Source: an uncultured Psychrobacter sp.
GTDB lineage: Bacteria; Pseudomonadota; Gammaproteobacteria; Pseudomonadales; Moraxellaceae
NCBI RefSeq assembly: GCF_947500265.1
Contig: NZ_CANMRN010000001.1
Coordinates: 248,001 to 312,000 of the forward strand
Length of the DNA stretch: 64,000 nt
Direction: 5' to 3'
Made by a program: the position numbers and the translations under genes. Each line of letters begins with the position of its first letter. The stretch's first letter is position 1. This document shows, piece after piece, positions 1 through 10,694 of this stretch. The notes beneath the pieces are model-generated. The model ran no database searches. It worked only from the letters and a program-made list of their open reading frames with translations, and had not been told where the DNA came from.

Positions 1-96
1 AGCTTAATAATAACGTGTTACAGCCAATACAACTACAAGGCTCATTTTTCAGATTAACAAACGCTTATTTATATCATAATAAGTTAGCTATTTTCC

Positions 97-141
97 AAAA
101 AAAGGTCTTGCTGACTAGATAGCTAGTCCACAAAACCTTTT
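97..141 (-). terminator. Putative terminator downstream of the DUF11-like gene
   Basis: Read on the minus strand, this is a nested inverted repeat about 50 bases past the stop at 188. The inner arms GACTAG/CTAGTC surround ATAG, the outer arms are AAAGGT/ACCTTT, and a T run follows. The stem is interrupted, so efficiency is uncertain. Positions 1-96 hold nothing else I can identify. Confidence 0.4.
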
Positions 142-187
142 ACATATTCAGATAGCTGTCAAATAATAATGCGCGACAGTTTAATGT

Positions 188-1081
188 TTATTGAACCTTG
201 GCACGTATGACCACGGTTTTGGCCGCATTGGCATCAAAGTTCACCAAGTTCCATTTCAGACCAGAGTAGTTTTCTTGGACAACCACCGTATTGCCAACCT
301 GCTGAATGGTTTGATAGCTGTCTCCGCCAGTGGTAGCAAGCGTCGGTAGAGGACTATTCAACGAGACTAACTGGACGCCACTTGGTAATGAGATCATGGC
401 GTTGATGTCATTAACCGGCTGTGCTGTGGTGTTGGTGTACGTGGTGTGATACTCGATCACATCGCCTGGGGCAATATGATTGGCAGGAACGGCAACTTCA
501 CGTCCATCAGCATTTTTTAGAATTTTCATGACTTTTGTGTTGGCATTGACCACGCCAGGCGTACTAAAGGTAGGGGTCAGTTGCAACGTATCCAAAGTTG
601 TCGTTGTGGTCGTTACTTGATTGGTCACTGGCTGCTGCATAATCACTGGCGGGGTGACATTGGTTGCGACAGGTAGTACTTGCGTCACGCTGCTAGCAGG
701 CGTGGTAATCACATCTACTTTAGTGACTTTATTGGTAATAGAGTTAGTCACTGGTACGCTAGTAACGGTCGTCATACCTTGGACAACAGGAGACTGACGC
801 ACGACATAGCGTGGCACAGTGGTCACCTGAGTTACCGCGTACGGCATGCCGTCTTGCATGGTGATACCGTTTGGCGTCGCAGTAATCGTAGCAGTTTTGC
901 CATCAGAGTATTGCTCGACCACCGTGGTGCTACCGCTCGCAGATGAGCTAATAGCAATCTCAGGAGCAGCATTGGCCGATGATGCAGCCAATACGATACT
1001 TGCTAGCAATGCAGACATAGCTGCATTTTTTGCCATAGTCGTTTCAGCAGTTGTTGCTTGAAAACCATCGTTCGTAATCAT
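188..1081 (-). CDS. Secreted DUF11-like repeat-domain protein, function unknown
   Basis: A 297-residue exported protein. The start at 1081 has GAGGAG about 7 nt upstream. A second Met at residue 16 begins a cleaner signal peptide (MAKNAAMSALLASIVLAASS, then ANA/AP), so either start is possible. Residues 60-180 are a low-complexity Val/Thr/Pro stretch with many VTxV units and a run of six Thr. The C-terminal 110 residues look like a DUF11-type beta-sandwich (conserved features GDVIEYHTTYTN and the N-Pro-Val context), a fold found in cell-envelope and secreted proteins. No catalytic residues are visible. It is transcribed alone. I infer a periplasmic or surface role and cannot assign a function. 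Confidence 0.7.
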   Translation of the reverse strand: MITNDGFQATTAETTMAKNAAMSALLASIVLAASSANAAPEIAISSSASGSTTVVEQYSDGKTATITATPNGITMQDGMPYAVTQVTTVPRYVVRQSPVVQGMTTVTSVPVTNSITNKVTKVDVITTPASSVTQVLPVATNVTPPVIMQQPVTNQVTTTTTTLDTLQLTPTFSTPGVVNANTKVMKILKNADGREVAVPANHIAPGDVIEYHTTYTNTTAQPVNDINAMISLPSGVQLVSLNSPLPTLATTGGDSYQTIQQVGNTVVVQENYSGLKWNLVNFDANAAKTVVIRAKVQ

Positions 1082-1552
1082 AAAAGACTCCTCAAAAATA
1101 ATAGTAAGTAATACAACAATAGATAATGCCTAGATAAACAAAACCCCCGCTAAATGACACCAAAAAATATGCCAAATAACGAGGGTAGTAGTGCTGATAT
1201 TAGCCTATGTATGCGATCAGACCATCATTATTTTTAGTAAGAGCGCAGCAGTGCTAACTTGTATAAAAGCTATTCAATCTTAACTATTTCTTATTGAATA
1301 GACTTAGTACCAAAGCTGTTGTGTACTCAAACTCAAATAATTATGCGCCAAAACAAATCATGGATAAAAGCAGCATTGTGTAACCGAAATGGTATAAATG
1401 CTATTTATGTGTAGTACGGCTTTCATCTATGGAATTGCATAACTAAGTCGCTAGTCACAATCATTGTCATAAAAACTATTATCTAAAAGTCATTTCTCGA
1501 ACTGTCTATCTTTGAGAACATCAAAATTCTAGATTAGAACGCAGTGTAGTTA
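1082..1552. other. Intergenic region between greA end and the DUF11-like gene
   Basis: About 470 bp of A+T-rich sequence. It must carry the promoter of the minus-strand DUF11-like gene and the end of the greA transcript. I see only a small TTCTA/TAGAA dyad near 1528, and no convincing terminator, ORF or RNA gene. Confidence 0.5.
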
Positions 1553-2029
1553 TTAGTCGTATATAACTTTCATGACTTCATATTCAACCACGCCCTTTGG
1601 CGTTTCGATGCGCACTTCGTCACCTTCGAACTTACCAATCAGACCACGAGCGATTGGTGAGTTGACTGAGATTTTACCAGCTTTAAAGTCAGCTTCATCA
1701 TCGCCGACGATTTTGTATTGTTTTTCTTCTTCGGTGTCCATGTTTTCGATTACGACGCTGACACCAAACACGATACGGCCTTCTTTTGGCAGTGTCGAAG
1801 GATCGATGACTTGAGCGCCACCGAGTTTGGCTTCGATATCACGAATACGTGCTTCACAAAAACCTTGTTGCTCGCGGGCAGCATGGTATTCAGCATTTTC
1901 TTTCAAATCGCCGTGTTCGCGTGCTTCAGCAATCGATGCTGTGATGCGTGGACGGTCGACACTTTTTAGCTGTTTTAATTCGGCTTCTAGAGCCGCGTGT
2001 CCTTGCGGAGTCATTGGGTAACGTTGCAT
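1553..2029 (-). CDS. greA: Transcription elongation factor GreA
   Basis: The 158-residue length is the family norm. GreA enters the RNA polymerase secondary channel and stimulates cleavage of backtracked transcripts. The N-terminal coiled coil (about residues 8-75) carries the tip motif [17 protein letters not shown] with acidic D41 and E44. The C-terminal FKBP-like domain contains the typical [17 protein letters not shown] stretch. The start has AAGGA about 7 nt upstream. It lies downstream of carB on the same strand, but a perfect hairpin terminator at 2208-2243 suggests it has its own promoter. The carAB-greA order is common in gammaproteobacteria. Confidence 0.97.
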   Translation of the reverse strand: MQRYPMTPQGHAALEAELKQLKSVDRPRITASIAEAREHGDLKENAEYHAAREQQGFCEARIRDIEAKLGGAQVIDPSTLPKEGRIVFGVSVVIENMDTEEEKQYKIVGDDEADFKAGKISVNSPIARGLIGKFEGDEVRIETPKGVVEYEVMKVIYD

Positions 2030-2207
2030 GTTTTTTCCTTAAACCAATAACACCACACCACCTCATAATGAGATGGTGTCAGTGTTGTTGCAATGGATAT
2101 AAAATATAAAAGAGTGATAATTAAGACGATGTAATGAATAAGTTGGCCATCATTTATGAGTGTATCTCATCTTAATTCAAGCATAGGCGCACTTAAGCTT
2201 ACGTAAT

Positions 2208-2243
2208 AAAAAGCATAGTCGCAATTTAGCCACTATGCTTTTT
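2208..2243 (-). terminator. Rho-independent terminator between carB and greA
   Basis: A perfect 12-bp inverted repeat (AAAAAGCATAGT / ACTATGCTTTTT) with a 12-nt loop and T tracts on both sides. It lies about 120 bp past the carB stop, so it should end the carAB transcript. The rest of 2030-2359 shows no gene. Confidence 0.8.
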
Positions 2244-2359
2244 AGGTCTATCACGGTAAAGGTATCGTTCCTCAAGCATGGTTGGCTATATTTAAAGCAA
2301 ACAACGATACTTGAGTGAGCTTTTAGGCAAGCCTAACGGTTATGCTTAATCTACTGAAA

Positions 2360-5300
2360 TTATTCAGCCACGTCAATAGACTTTGCTTGCTCATGCAAAT
2401 CTTGTAACTTATAGACATCAAACGGTAAGTCAATCGCATAAGATTTGCAGACGGCATCAGCGGCACCTAACGTGGTGACGTAGAATACTTTGCCCTGTAG
2501 CGCACTGCGGCGAATAGAGAACGAATCCTCTTGAGCTTGCTTACCTTCAGTGGTATTGATGATAAGGTCGATTTTGCCATTTTTCAAGGCATCAACGATA
2601 TGCGGGCGACCTTCAGTGACCTTGTTAATTTGCTGACTTTCGATACCAGCGTCGCTCAATACTTTTTGCGTGCCAGTGGTTGAGACAATCTTAAAGCCAA
2701 AGTCTGCAAGCTGACGAGCAATCGGAGCGATTTGGGCTTTGTCACTGTCACGAACTGAGATAAAGACGGTTTTGGTTTCGCCTTCAGTTGGTAGACCTGG
2801 CAGACGCTCATTACTACCGATAATGGCCTTGTAGAATGCTTCGCCAAAGGTTTTGCCCACGCCCATAACTTCGCCCGTTGATTTCATCTCAGGACTCAAG
2901 ATTGGGTCAACACCTGGGAACTTAGCGAATGGGAATACCGCTTCTTTGACCGCATAGAATGCTGGGACAATTTCAGTAGTAAAACCTTGATCTTTAAGCG
3001 AAGTGCCAGCCATACAGCGCGCTGCAACCTGTGCTAAAGAAGTACCGATACACTTAGAGACAAACGGTACTGTACGTGCAGCACGTGGGTTTACTTCTAG
3101 GATATATACGGTTTCGCCTTTTACCGCGAACTGTACGTTCATTAGACCGATAACGCCTAGCTCTTTTGCCATAGCAACTGTCTGTGCGCGCATCACATCA
3201 CATAGCTCTTTAGACAGTGAGTATGGTGGCAGTGAGCATGCTGAGTCACCTGAGTGAACGCCAGCCTGTTCGATATGTTGCATGATACCGCCGATAACGA
3301 CATCAGTACCATCACATACACAGTCTACGTCAACTTCGATGGCATCATCTAAGAAGCGATCGAGTAGGACAGGCGCTTCGTTTGACGCTTGTACCGCAGT
3401 ACGTAGGTAATGTCTTAGCTCGTCTTCGTTGTAGACGATTTCCATCGCGCGGCCACCTAGTACATAAGATGGACGTACAACCAATGGGTAGCCTACGTCT
3501 TTTGCTTTAACCAAGCCGTCTTCTAAGCTGGTAGCTAATGCGTTTGACGGCTGTACTAGGTTTAGCTGCTGAATCATATGCTGGAAGCGCTCACGATCTT
3601 CGGCACGGTCAATTGCATCTGGGCTAGTACCAATGATTTTAACGCCTGCTGACTCTAATGCACGAGCAAGTTTCAATGGTGTTTGACCACCGAACTGTAC
3701 AATCACGCCATCAGGGTTTTCGATACGAACAATCTCTAATACATCTTCAAGCGTGATTGGCTCAAAGTATAGACGGTCAGAAGTGTCATAATCGGTTGAA
3801 ACCGTTTCAGGGTTACAGTTGACCATGATGGTCTCATAACCATCTTCACGCATGGCAAGCGCTGCATGCACACAGCAGTAATCAAACTCAATACCTTGGC
3901 CGATACGGTTAGGACCGCCACCGATAACCATGATTTTCTTTTTGTCTGTTGGGTTGGCTTCACATTCGCTATCGTACGTCGAGTACATGTAAGCCGTGCT
4001 AGTAGCAAACTCTGCTGCACAGGTATCGACACGCTTATAGACTGGATAGACGTTCAGATCCCAACGCTTTTTGCGTAGTTGCTTTTGTGAGATACCAAGC
4101 AATTTAGCCAAACGTAGATCTGACAAACCTTTACGTTTAAAGCTACGTAAATTCTTCTCGTTCAATCCACCAAAGCCAAGTGATTTTACGGTAGCTTCTG
4201 TTTTAACGATGTCTTCGATCTGTACCAAGAACCATGGGTCAATCTTGGTAAAGTTAAACACTTCATCGACACTCATACCGACGCGGAATGCATCAGCAAC
4301 GTAGTAGATACGCTCAGGTGTTGGAATGGTTAGGCGGTTGATGATCTCGCTACGAGCCTTCTCAGCACTGACTTTTGATAAGTCAATTTGCTCATCAAAG
4401 CCATCCGCACCTGTTTCCATGCCGCGCAATGCTTTTTGCATCGACTCTTGGAAGTTACGACCAATCGCCATCACTTCACCGACCGATTTCATCTGAGTCG
4501 ATAGGATATTGTCCGCTTGCGGGAATTTTTCGAAGTTAAAACGAGGTATCTTGGTGACGACATAATCAAGCGCAGGCTCAAAGCTGGCTGGCGTTTTGCC
4601 ACCAGTGATATCGTTTTGCAATTCGTCTAGCGTGTAACCAATGGCCAGTTTCGCTGCGATTTTGGCAATCGGGAAGCCAGTGGCTTTTGAGGCTAGGGCA
4701 GACGAACGTGATACACGTGGGTTCATCTCGATGACGACCATACGACCTGTATCAGGGTTGATACCGAACTGTACGTTTGAACCGCCTGTTTCAACACCAA
4801 TCTCACGTAGTACTGCTAATGACGCATTACGCATGATTTGGTATTCTTTGTCGGTCAAAGTCTGTGCTGGCGCGACGGTGATTGAGTCGCCGGTATGCAC
4901 ACCCATTGGGTCAAAGTTTTCGATAGCACAGATGATGATGCAGTTGTCGTTTTTGTCACGAACCACTTCCATCTCGTATTCTTTCCAACCGATCAATGAC
5001 TCATCGATAAGCAGTTGATGGTTTGGAGACAAATCAAAACCGCGCTCGCAGATTTCAATGAACTCATCGCGGTTATAAGCGATACCACCGCCTGAACCAC
5101 CCATCGTGAATGATGGACGAATGATACACGGATAGCCCATTTTTTCTTGAGTCGCAAAGGCTTCTTCCATGGTTTCAGCCGTTTCAGCGCGAGGGCACTC
5201 AAGGCCGATACGCTTCATCGCCTTGTCAAATAAGTTGCGGTCTTCTGCCATCTCGATTGAGTCTTTGGTCGCGCCAATCAACTCACAGTTATACTTGGTC

Positions 5301-5623
5301 AATACGCCGTGCTTGTCTAGCTCTAGCGCACAGTTTAGAGCCGTCTGTCCGCCCATCGTTGGCAAGATTGCATCTGGACGTTCTTTGGCAATGATTTGCT
5401 CAACGGTTTGCCAAGTAATCGGCTCGATATAGGTTGCGTCAGCCATGACAGGGTCAGTCATGATGGTCGCAGGGTTTGAGTTGACCAAGATGACGCGGTA
5501 GCCTTCTTCTTTTAGTGCTTTACACGCCTGTGCGCCTGAATAGTCAAACTCACATGCTTGGCCGATGACGATAGGGCCTGCGCCAATGATAAGAATGCTT
5601 TTTATGTCGGTACGTTTTGGCAT
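2360..5623 (-). CDS. carB: Carbamoyl-phosphate synthase large subunit
   Basis: A 1087-residue enzyme that makes carbamoyl phosphate from bicarbonate, two ATP and ammonia channelled from CarA, feeding pyrimidine and arginine synthesis. Two tandem ATP-grasp halves are visible. Each opens with a nucleotide-fold motif ([17 protein letters not shown] near residue 15, [16 protein letters not shown] near 567) and contains an [12 protein letters not shown] or [12 protein letters not shown] metal-binding strand. The last 150 residues are an MGS-like allosteric domain ([19 protein letters not shown]). The AAGG before the start is rather distant (about 11 nt). It follows carA by 153 bp, a gap with small dyads but no clear terminator. 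Confidence 0.98.
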   Translation of the reverse strand: MPKRTDIKSILIIGAGPIVIGQACEFDYSGAQACKALKEEGYRVILVNSNPATIMTDPVMADATYIEPITWQTVEQIIAKERPDAILPTMGGQTALNCALELDKHGVLTKYNCELIGATKDSIEMAEDRNLFDKAMKRIGLECPRAETAETMEEAFATQEKMGYPCIIRPSFTMGGSGGGIAYNRDEFIEICERGFDLSPNHQLLIDESLIGWKEYEMEVVRDKNDNCIIICAIENFDPMGVHTGDSITVAPAQTLTDKEYQIMRNASLAVLREIGVETGGSNVQFGINPDTGRMVVIEMNPRVSRSSALASKATGFPIAKIAAKLAIGYTLDELQNDITGGKTPASFEPALDYVVTKIPRFNFEKFPQADNILSTQMKSVGEVMAIGRNFQESMQKALRGMETGADGFDEQIDLSKVSAEKARSEIINRLTIPTPERIYYVADAFRVGMSVDEVFNFTKIDPWFLVQIEDIVKTEATVKSLGFGGLNEKNLRSFKRKGLSDLRLAKLLGISQKQLRKKRWDLNVYPVYKRVDTCAAEFATSTAYMYSTYDSECEANPTDKKKIMVIGGGPNRIGQGIEFDYCCVHAALAMREDGYETIMVNCNPETVSTDYDTSDRLYFEPITLEDVLEIVRIENPDGVIVQFGGQTPLKLARALESAGVKIIGTSPDAIDRAEDRERFQHMIQQLNLVQPSNALATSLEDGLVKAKDVGYPLVVRPSYVLGGRAMEIVYNEDELRHYLRTAVQASNEAPVLLDRFLDDAIEVDVDCVCDGTDVVIGGIMQHIEQAGVHSGDSACSLPPYSLSKELCDVMRAQTVAMAKELGVIGLMNVQFAVKGETVYILEVNPRAARTVPFVSKCIGTSLAQVAARCMAGTSLKDQGFTTEIVPAFYAVKEAVFPFAKFPGVDPILSPEMKSTGEVMGVGKTFGEAFYKAIIGSNERLPGLPTEGETKTVFISVRDSDKAQIAPIARQLADFGFKIVSTTGTQKVLSDAGIESQQINKVTEGRPHIVDALKNGKIDLIINTTEGKQAQEDSFSIRRSALQGKVFYVTTLGAADAVCKSYAIDLPFDVYKLQDLHEQAKSIDVAE

Positions 5624-5776
5624 AGTTAGAGCTACCTTCGTTTGGGTGATAATTTGAGTAATCTTTATTTTTGATAACGCTCATGGCGTTTTATGCTTGC
5701 AGTGCTTTATTTAATGCCGCTTGAAGCGCTATGGACGATTCAAGCGTTTACTTATTATGTAGTTATAATCAACCGT

Positions 5777-7018
5777 TTACGCTTGGGCAGTTTTAGCCGC
5801 TTCCATCATATCCGCAAACTTATCAAACAATGGCGCGCAGTCATGTGGACCAGGGCTGGCTTCTGGGTGACCTTGGAAGCTAAATACAGGCTTATCGGTC
5901 AGCTCGATACCTTGGTTAGTACCATCAAACAGTGAGCGATGAGTAGATTTAACGTTGTCAGGTAACGTGTCTTCATCAACCGCAAAGCCATGGTTCTGAC
6001 TGGTAATCATAACCGTGCCAGTTGCCAAATCTTGTACTGGATGGTTGGCACCATGATGGCCTGTTTTCATTTTGATAGTATTTGCACCGCTAGCCAGACC
6101 AATCAGCTGATGGCCTAAGCAAATGCCAAACGTTGGCACGTCAGTTTGTTCAATGATGTGACGTACCGCATCGATAGCGTAATCACAAGCTGCAGGATCA
6201 CCAGGGCCATTTGATAAGAAGATACCATCTGGGTTCATTGCTAGCACATCTGCGATAGGGGTCTGTGCTGGTACAACCGTCACGTGACAACCGCGATCGA
6301 CGAGCATGCGCAAGATGTTTGTTTTGCTACCGAAGTCATAAGCGACGACGTTGTATTTAGAATCGATGTGAGTGCCGAGTTGCTTAAAGAAGCCGCCAGT
6401 ACCGCTATTATGACTACCAGGGATGTCGCGGTTGAGTAGGGTGTCTGACAGATCCCAAGTGCCCGCTGTCCACTCGAAGTTCTCTTTAGTGCAGCATTCT
6501 TTTGCCAAGTCCATGCCCTTTAGACCTGCAAAGCCTTTCGCTAACTCAATCGCTTTTTGCTCATCGTCGCTGCTGATAGTCTCGCCGTTTGAGGCAGTCA
6601 TGATACAGCCGTTCTGTGCACCTTTATCACGTAATAGACGTGTTAGCTGACGCGTATCAATTTCAGCGATAGCTACTGTCTCATTACGCTGCAAATAGTC
6701 GCTGAGTGACTCTGAGTTACGGAAGTTAGAAGTTGCCATGGTGGCATCACGGATGATAAGACCGTCTGCCCATACTTTATGGCCATTGCCGGATTCTGTG
6801 TCCTCGCTATTGGTGCCTGTATTACCGATATGAGGGTAAGTCAAAGTCACCAGCTGGCGGGCATAACTTGGATCGGTTAGGATTTCTTGATACCCTGTCA
6901 TGGCTGTGTTAAATACCACTTCACCAATACGATGACCTAGGCTGCCGATACTGACACCGCGAAAGATTGTACCGTCTGCTAGTGCCAAAATTGCTTGTAT
7001 TTCTGCCGATGAATTCAA
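5777..7018 (-). CDS. carA: Carbamoyl-phosphate synthase small (glutaminase) subunit
   Basis: A 413-residue glutamine amidotransferase subunit that releases ammonia for CarB. The N-terminal CPSase domain starts with [16 protein letters not shown]. The C-terminal class I amidotransferase shows nucleophile Cys300 (FGICLGHQ) and His384/Glu386 (GHPEAS). The start codon is TTG (complement of 7016-7018): a GGAGG sits 6 nt upstream, the N-terminus then matches the family, and no nearby ATG or GTG fits. The last 25 residues extend slightly beyond the E. coli enzyme. It is the first gene of carAB, and pyrimidine or arginine control is expected from the family but not proven here. Confidence 0.97.
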   Translation of the reverse strand: MNSSAEIQAILALADGTIFRGVSIGSLGHRIGEVVFNTAMTGYQEILTDPSYARQLVTLTYPHIGNTGTNSEDTESGNGHKVWADGLIIRDATMATSNFRNSESLSDYLQRNETVAIAEIDTRQLTRLLRDKGAQNGCIMTASNGETISSDDEQKAIELAKGFAGLKGMDLAKECCTKENFEWTAGTWDLSDTLLNRDIPGSHNSGTGGFFKQLGTHIDSKYNVVAYDFGSKTNILRMLVDRGCHVTVVPAQTPIADVLAMNPDGIFLSNGPGDPAACDYAIDAVRHIIEQTDVPTFGICLGHQLIGLASGANTIKMKTGHHGANHPVQDLATGTVMITSQNHGFAVDEDTLPDNVKSTHRSLFDGTNQGIELTDKPVFSFQGHPEASPGPHDCAPLFDKFADMMEAAKTAQA

Positions 7019-7520
7019 GGATTGCCTCCGCTGTTATTGGTGAGTGCCATCATGTTTTGTTGGTCTAAAATTGCTCCGTATCCTTTTATTTACGGCATTT
7101 GACTGTTGTCATATAAAAGTAAAAAAAGGGCGATACACAAAAATTTTCCACAAAAAAGCGAGAAGACATTATTGATGAAAACTACAAAACCCACTAGATA
7201 GTGAATAGGTAACTTGCATCATGTCCGCTCGCTTAGGCACAGATTTTGCGTATTATATACAAAATAGATGGTTATAGCTAGCCGATTTACTGGATTAATA
7301 GTCATTTCATGGCTAATAATGAGGACTCTATAAATATATTCACTTTATAAAATAGCCTAAGCAGACATTGACTACTTTCTCTTTTAGCAAAATCAACATC
7401 GAGCGTATATTAATAGCACTGGATTTTCGCAGTTGGCTTTGCCACAATGGACAGCGCAGCGCTAGACCCAATTTTTATGATCGTTTGTTATAACAATAAT
7501 GAAGATGACAAGGAGTCGTT
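7019..7520. promoter_or_regulatory. Divergent control region of carAB and the gamma-CA gene
   Basis: 502 bp separate two divergently transcribed genes. The carA side has a short CCGTA/TACGG hairpin about 55-75 nt before the TTG start and a preceding TATAT-rich, T-rich stretch that may be the promoter. On the other side, a perfect 12-bp palindrome TTGTTATAACAA lies at 7485-7496, 25 bp before the start at 7521. I see no gene. Assignment of promoters is inference. Confidence 0.4.
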
Positions 7521-8057
7521 ATGATTTATCAGTATCTAGACAAAACCCCTGAGTTTGCCGCACCATTTAACGGTTGGGTAGCAGATTCGGCGCAAGTGAT
7601 GGGCGATGTATATTTAGGCCATCAAGCCAATGTTTGGTTCGGTGCAGTGATACGCGGTGACAACGATCGTATCCATATCGGTGACTATAGTAATGTGCAA
7701 GAAAACAGTGTGATTCACACTGATGCAGGTATCAAAGTCACTATTGGTAATTACGTGACTATCGGTCATCTGGCTATGCTACATGGCTGTGAAGTCGGTG
7801 ATAACAGCTTAATTGGCATTGGCGCTGTGGTACTTAACAATGTCAAAATTGGTAAAAACTGCCTGATAGGGGCGAAAGCCTTAATTACTGAAGGTCAGGT
7901 TATTCCTGATAACTCGCTGGTGATGGGCGCGCCTGCAAAAGTAGTCAAGACGCTGACCGATGAGCAAGCAGCGATGCTAAAAATGTCAGCGCTACATTAT
8001 GCTGAGCGTTGCCAAAAATTTAAAACAGGCTTAACAGAAATAGCAATGCCTGACTAA
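7521..8057 (+). CDS. Gamma-carbonic-anhydrase-fold protein (YrdA/PaaY type)
   Basis: A 178-residue left-handed beta-helix protein made of hexapeptide repeats (VTIGNYVTIGHLAMLHGC, GDNSLIGIGAVVLNNVKIG). Family members form trimers with zinc bound by histidines at subunit interfaces. Candidate ligands are the His residues in SVIHTD and GHLAMLHGC, along with RGDND. Some relatives are carbonic anhydrases and others, such as PaaY, are thioesterases, so the reaction cannot be fixed. It ends with a short helix (TDEQAAMLKMSALHYAERC). The RBS is AAGGAG. It is divergent from carA, and a bicarbonate link to carbamoyl-phosphate synthesis is tempting but unproven. Confidence 0.88.
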   Translation: MIYQYLDKTPEFAAPFNGWVADSAQVMGDVYLGHQANVWFGAVIRGDNDRIHIGDYSNVQENSVIHTDAGIKVTIGNYVTIGHLAMLHGCEVGDNSLIGIGAVVLNNVKIGKNCLIGAKALITEGQVIPDNSLVMGAPAKVVKTLTDEQAAMLKMSALHYAERCQKFKTGLTEIAMPD

Positions 8058-8215
8058 AGGTAAATAGTCTAAGCAATTCCAAATGGTTAAATTATAAGGT
8101 ACGAGCTATATCTAATTGATGTGCTATTTAAGTGATACGCTCAACCATAATACATAACGTACCCAATTTTATTAAACGATTCATATTTTTTCGCAACCAA
8201 CGATAAGGTCTCACC

Positions 8216-8917
8216 ATGCAGGCAAATCAAGCACAAACACAGCAAAAACAACTGGCATTATTTGATTTAGATCATACATTACTTGATGTCGATAGCGATT
8301 ATCTCTGGGGTGAGTATATCGTAAAGCATGACCTTGTCGATGAGGCGCAGTACCGCACTGCCAATCAGAAATTTTATAATGACTATATCGAAGGTACGCT
8401 AGACGCAACAGAGTACAATGAATTCGTTGCGCAGTTTTTGAGTAGTTTGCCGCTTGATAGACTTGATGAGCTAAGAGAAGACTATATCAAAAGCGAAATC
8501 GAGCCACATATTCGCCCAAAAGCAATGGAAGCGTTGTGCCAGCACATTGAGCAAGGGCATGATGTGGTGATTATTTCTGCGACCAATGATTTTGTAGTAT
8601 CCGCAATTGCTAAGCGGTTTGGTATTGAAGCTGCCAATGTATTGGCAACGCCGCTTGAGATCAAAGACAATCGCTATACAGGTAAGCTAATTGATAGACC
8701 AAACTTCCAAGCGGGCAAGATATACCATTTGGATAAATGGCTAAATAAACAGCAAGCCTCTGGTATCACGTTTGAAAAAACGTATGCGTATTCAGATTCT
8801 AAAAATGATATTCCGTTACTCGAATGGGCTGATGTGGCCGTTTGCGTATCACCTGATGACGCGCTACACGCACATGCCTTGGCACATCGCTGGGCAGTAG
8901 AAGATTGGTCGATCTAG
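8216..8917 (+). CDS. HAD-IB family phosphatase (SerB/CicA-like)
   Basis: A 233-residue cytoplasmic hydrolase of the haloacid-dehalogenase superfamily. Motif I is FDLDHTLLD with nucleophile Asp17 and Asp19. Motif II is VIISATND, and motif III/IV is YAYSDSKNDIPLLEWAD. The helical cap between motifs I and II is typical of subfamily IB, which includes phosphoserine and histidinol-phosphate phosphatases. The substrate cannot be read from sequence. AAGG lies before the ATG. The next gene, prfB, starts 124 bp downstream with no terminator between, so co-transcription is possible. Confidence 0.88.
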   Translation: MQANQAQTQQKQLALFDLDHTLLDVDSDYLWGEYIVKHDLVDEAQYRTANQKFYNDYIEGTLDATEYNEFVAQFLSSLPLDRLDELREDYIKSEIEPHIRPKAMEALCQHIEQGHDVVIISATNDFVVSAIAKRFGIEAANVLATPLEIKDNRYTGKLIDRPNFQAGKIYHLDKWLNKQQASGITFEKTYAYSDSKNDIPLLEWADVAVCVSPDDALHAHALAHRWAVEDWSI

Positions 8918-9041
8918 GCTGTCCAATCTAGTAACAGTAACAACATTAGCAATAGTGATAATTAGCGAACCATTTAGTATCAATCTCATTTAAAATAGCG
9001 CCACATTCGTTATTTATTTTTTTAGAAAAACAGGAATATTT

Positions 9042-10137
9042 ATGGAAATCAATCCGTATCAGGAGCAAATTAAAGATTTATCAGAGCGTGGGCAGGATTT
9101 GCGGAGGTATCTTTGACTTCGATGGTAAGCAAGAACGCTTAGAAGAAGTTAATTTAGAGTTAGAAAACCCCGATCTATGGAATGATCCAGAGCGCGCGAC
9201 CAAGATTAATAAAGAAAAAAGTCACCTTGATGGCGTCATCGATGTGGTAGTGTCACTTGAGACGACATTAGAAGATGCGTCTGCCATGCTAGAGTTGGCA
9301 GTCGAAGCAGAAGATGAATCATTGCTAGCCGATGTGCAGAGCGAGCTAGATAGCGCTGAGAAACGTGTTGCTGATTTAGAATTCCGCCGGATGTTTAGCG
9401 GTGAGATGGATCCAAACAATTGCTACTTAGATATTCAGTCGGGCAGTGGCGGTACTGAAGCGCAAGATTGGGCTGAAATGCTGCTGCGTATGTATACGCG
9501 CTGGGCAGAAGCTCATGGCTTTAAAGTAGATGTGATTGAAGTGTCATCAGGCAGCGTGGCTGGTATTAAGTCGGCAACGATTGAGATCAAAGGCGACTAT
9601 GCATTTGGCTGGTTGCGCACCGAAATTGGTGTCCACCGCCTAGTACGTAAATCACCATTTGATAGTAATAATGGTCGTCATACTTCGTTTGCTGCGGTGT
9701 TTGTGTCACCTGAGATTGACGATAACGTTGAGATTGATATCAATCCTGCAGATTTGCGTATCGATACCTATCGCTCATCAGGGGCGGGTGGTCAGCACGT
9801 AAACACGACAGATTCTGCGGTACGTATTACCCATGAGCCGTCGGGCGTGGTAGTGACCTGTCAGAATGAGCGTAGTCAACATGGCAACAAGGCCACGGCG
9901 ATGAAGATGCTACGTGCTAAGCTCTATGAGCTAGAAATGCAAAAACGTATGGAATCACAGCAAGCAGTTGAAGATGGTAAATCTGATGTCGGCTGGGGCA
10001 GTCAAATTCGCTCGTACGTGCTTGATGACTCACGTATCAAAGACTTGCGTACCGGTGTTGAAACCTTTAACACGGGTGCTGTGCTAGATGGTGACCTCGA
10101 TCAGTTTATTGAAGCGAGTCTAAAAGCAGGACTGTAA
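9042..10137 (+). CDS. prfB: Peptide chain release factor 2, programmed +1 frameshift
   Basis: RF2 terminates translation at UGA and UAA. The gene starts at ATG 9042 (AGGAA upstream), reads 24 codons ([20 protein letters not shown] then RRYL) and reaches an in-frame TGA at 9114. A +1 shift at CTT-T joins it to the frame from GAC 9115, giving a 364-residue protein, the normal RF2 length. The main frame carries the stop-codon recognition tripeptide SPF ([11 protein letters not shown]) and the peptidyl-hydrolysis motif GGQ ([14 protein letters not shown]). Reading the second frame alone from 9088 would lose the true N-terminus. Unlike the common prfB-lysS order, ppnP follows. Confidence 0.97.
9103..9117 (+). 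promoter_or_regulatory. prfB: prfB recoding site (+1 frameshift signal)
   Basis: The sequence is GGAGG TAT CTT TGA C. An internal Shine-Dalgarno-like GGAGG lies 3 nt before the slippery CTT, followed by in-frame TGA and C, a poor stop context. This is the conserved autoregulatory arrangement: scarce RF2 lets ribosomes pause at UGA and slip +1. Confidence 0.95.
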
Positions 10138-10198
10138 AAGGCTGTTTTAAATAAGCAACCGTTTTAAAATAGCAACCAATATTTAATTAAGGAAAATT

Positions 10199-10483
10199 AT
10201 GCCAAGCGTTAATAATTATTTTGATGATAAAGTGACTTCTATTGCTTTTCAAACGGCGACCAAGCCTGCGACTGTCGGCGTCATGGAAATTGGTGAGTAT
10301 GAGTTTGGCACCAGCGAATTTGAAACCATGAGCGTGGTGAGCGGTGCATTGACGGTTAAGCTACCAGAGAGTGATGATTGGAAAACGTTTAACGCTGACG
10401 AGCAGTTTACCGTCGAAGCCAATCAGAAGTTTCAAGTAAAAGTAGACGTCGAAACCGCTTATCTATGTGTATACGGCAAATAA
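10199..10483 (+). CDS. ppnP: Pyrimidine/purine nucleoside phosphorylase PpnP (YaiE)
   Basis: A 94-residue single-domain cupin of the DUF1255/PpnP family, the normal size. E. coli PpnP phosphorolyses several nucleosides to base plus ribose-1-phosphate. Family-typical stretches are the N-terminal [16 protein letters not shown], the central [18 protein letters not shown] and the C-terminal QKFQVKV...YLCVYGK. AAGGAA precedes the ATG. It begins 61 bp after prfB and ends at a strong terminator, so prfB-ppnP may be one transcript. Confidence 0.92.
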   Translation: MPSVNNYFDDKVTSIAFQTATKPATVGVMEIGEYEFGTSEFETMSVVSGALTVKLPESDDWKTFNADEQFTVEANQKFQVKVDVETAYLCVYGK

Positions 10484-10516
10484 CGACTTCTAAGTTATAG
10501 CAGTATTAGAACAATG

Positions 10517-10548
10517 AACGCCAAGTACTTTATGCTTGGCGTTTTTTT
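10517..10548 (+). terminator. Rho-independent terminator after ppnP
   Basis: Perfect stem CGCCAAG / CTTGGCG (10519-10525 with 10535-10541), 9-nt loop, followed by seven T. It ends the prfB-ppnP transcript. Confidence 0.9.
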
Positions 10549-10694
10549 GTGTGTCATATTTCAAATAAATTTTAAGCTATTATCCTGAAAACCATATTTT
10601 ACACAGCATTACACTTTGTCTGTGCCAAATAAACAGCAAAAACTAACGTCATTAATTATGCTAAAACCATGAATTCTCAAAGGTATATAGGTTT

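Noticed and set aside
9088..9114. RF2 start at ATG 9088 in the second frame
   Set aside because: It gives a non-family N-terminus and ignores the intact frameshift site; the true start is 9042.
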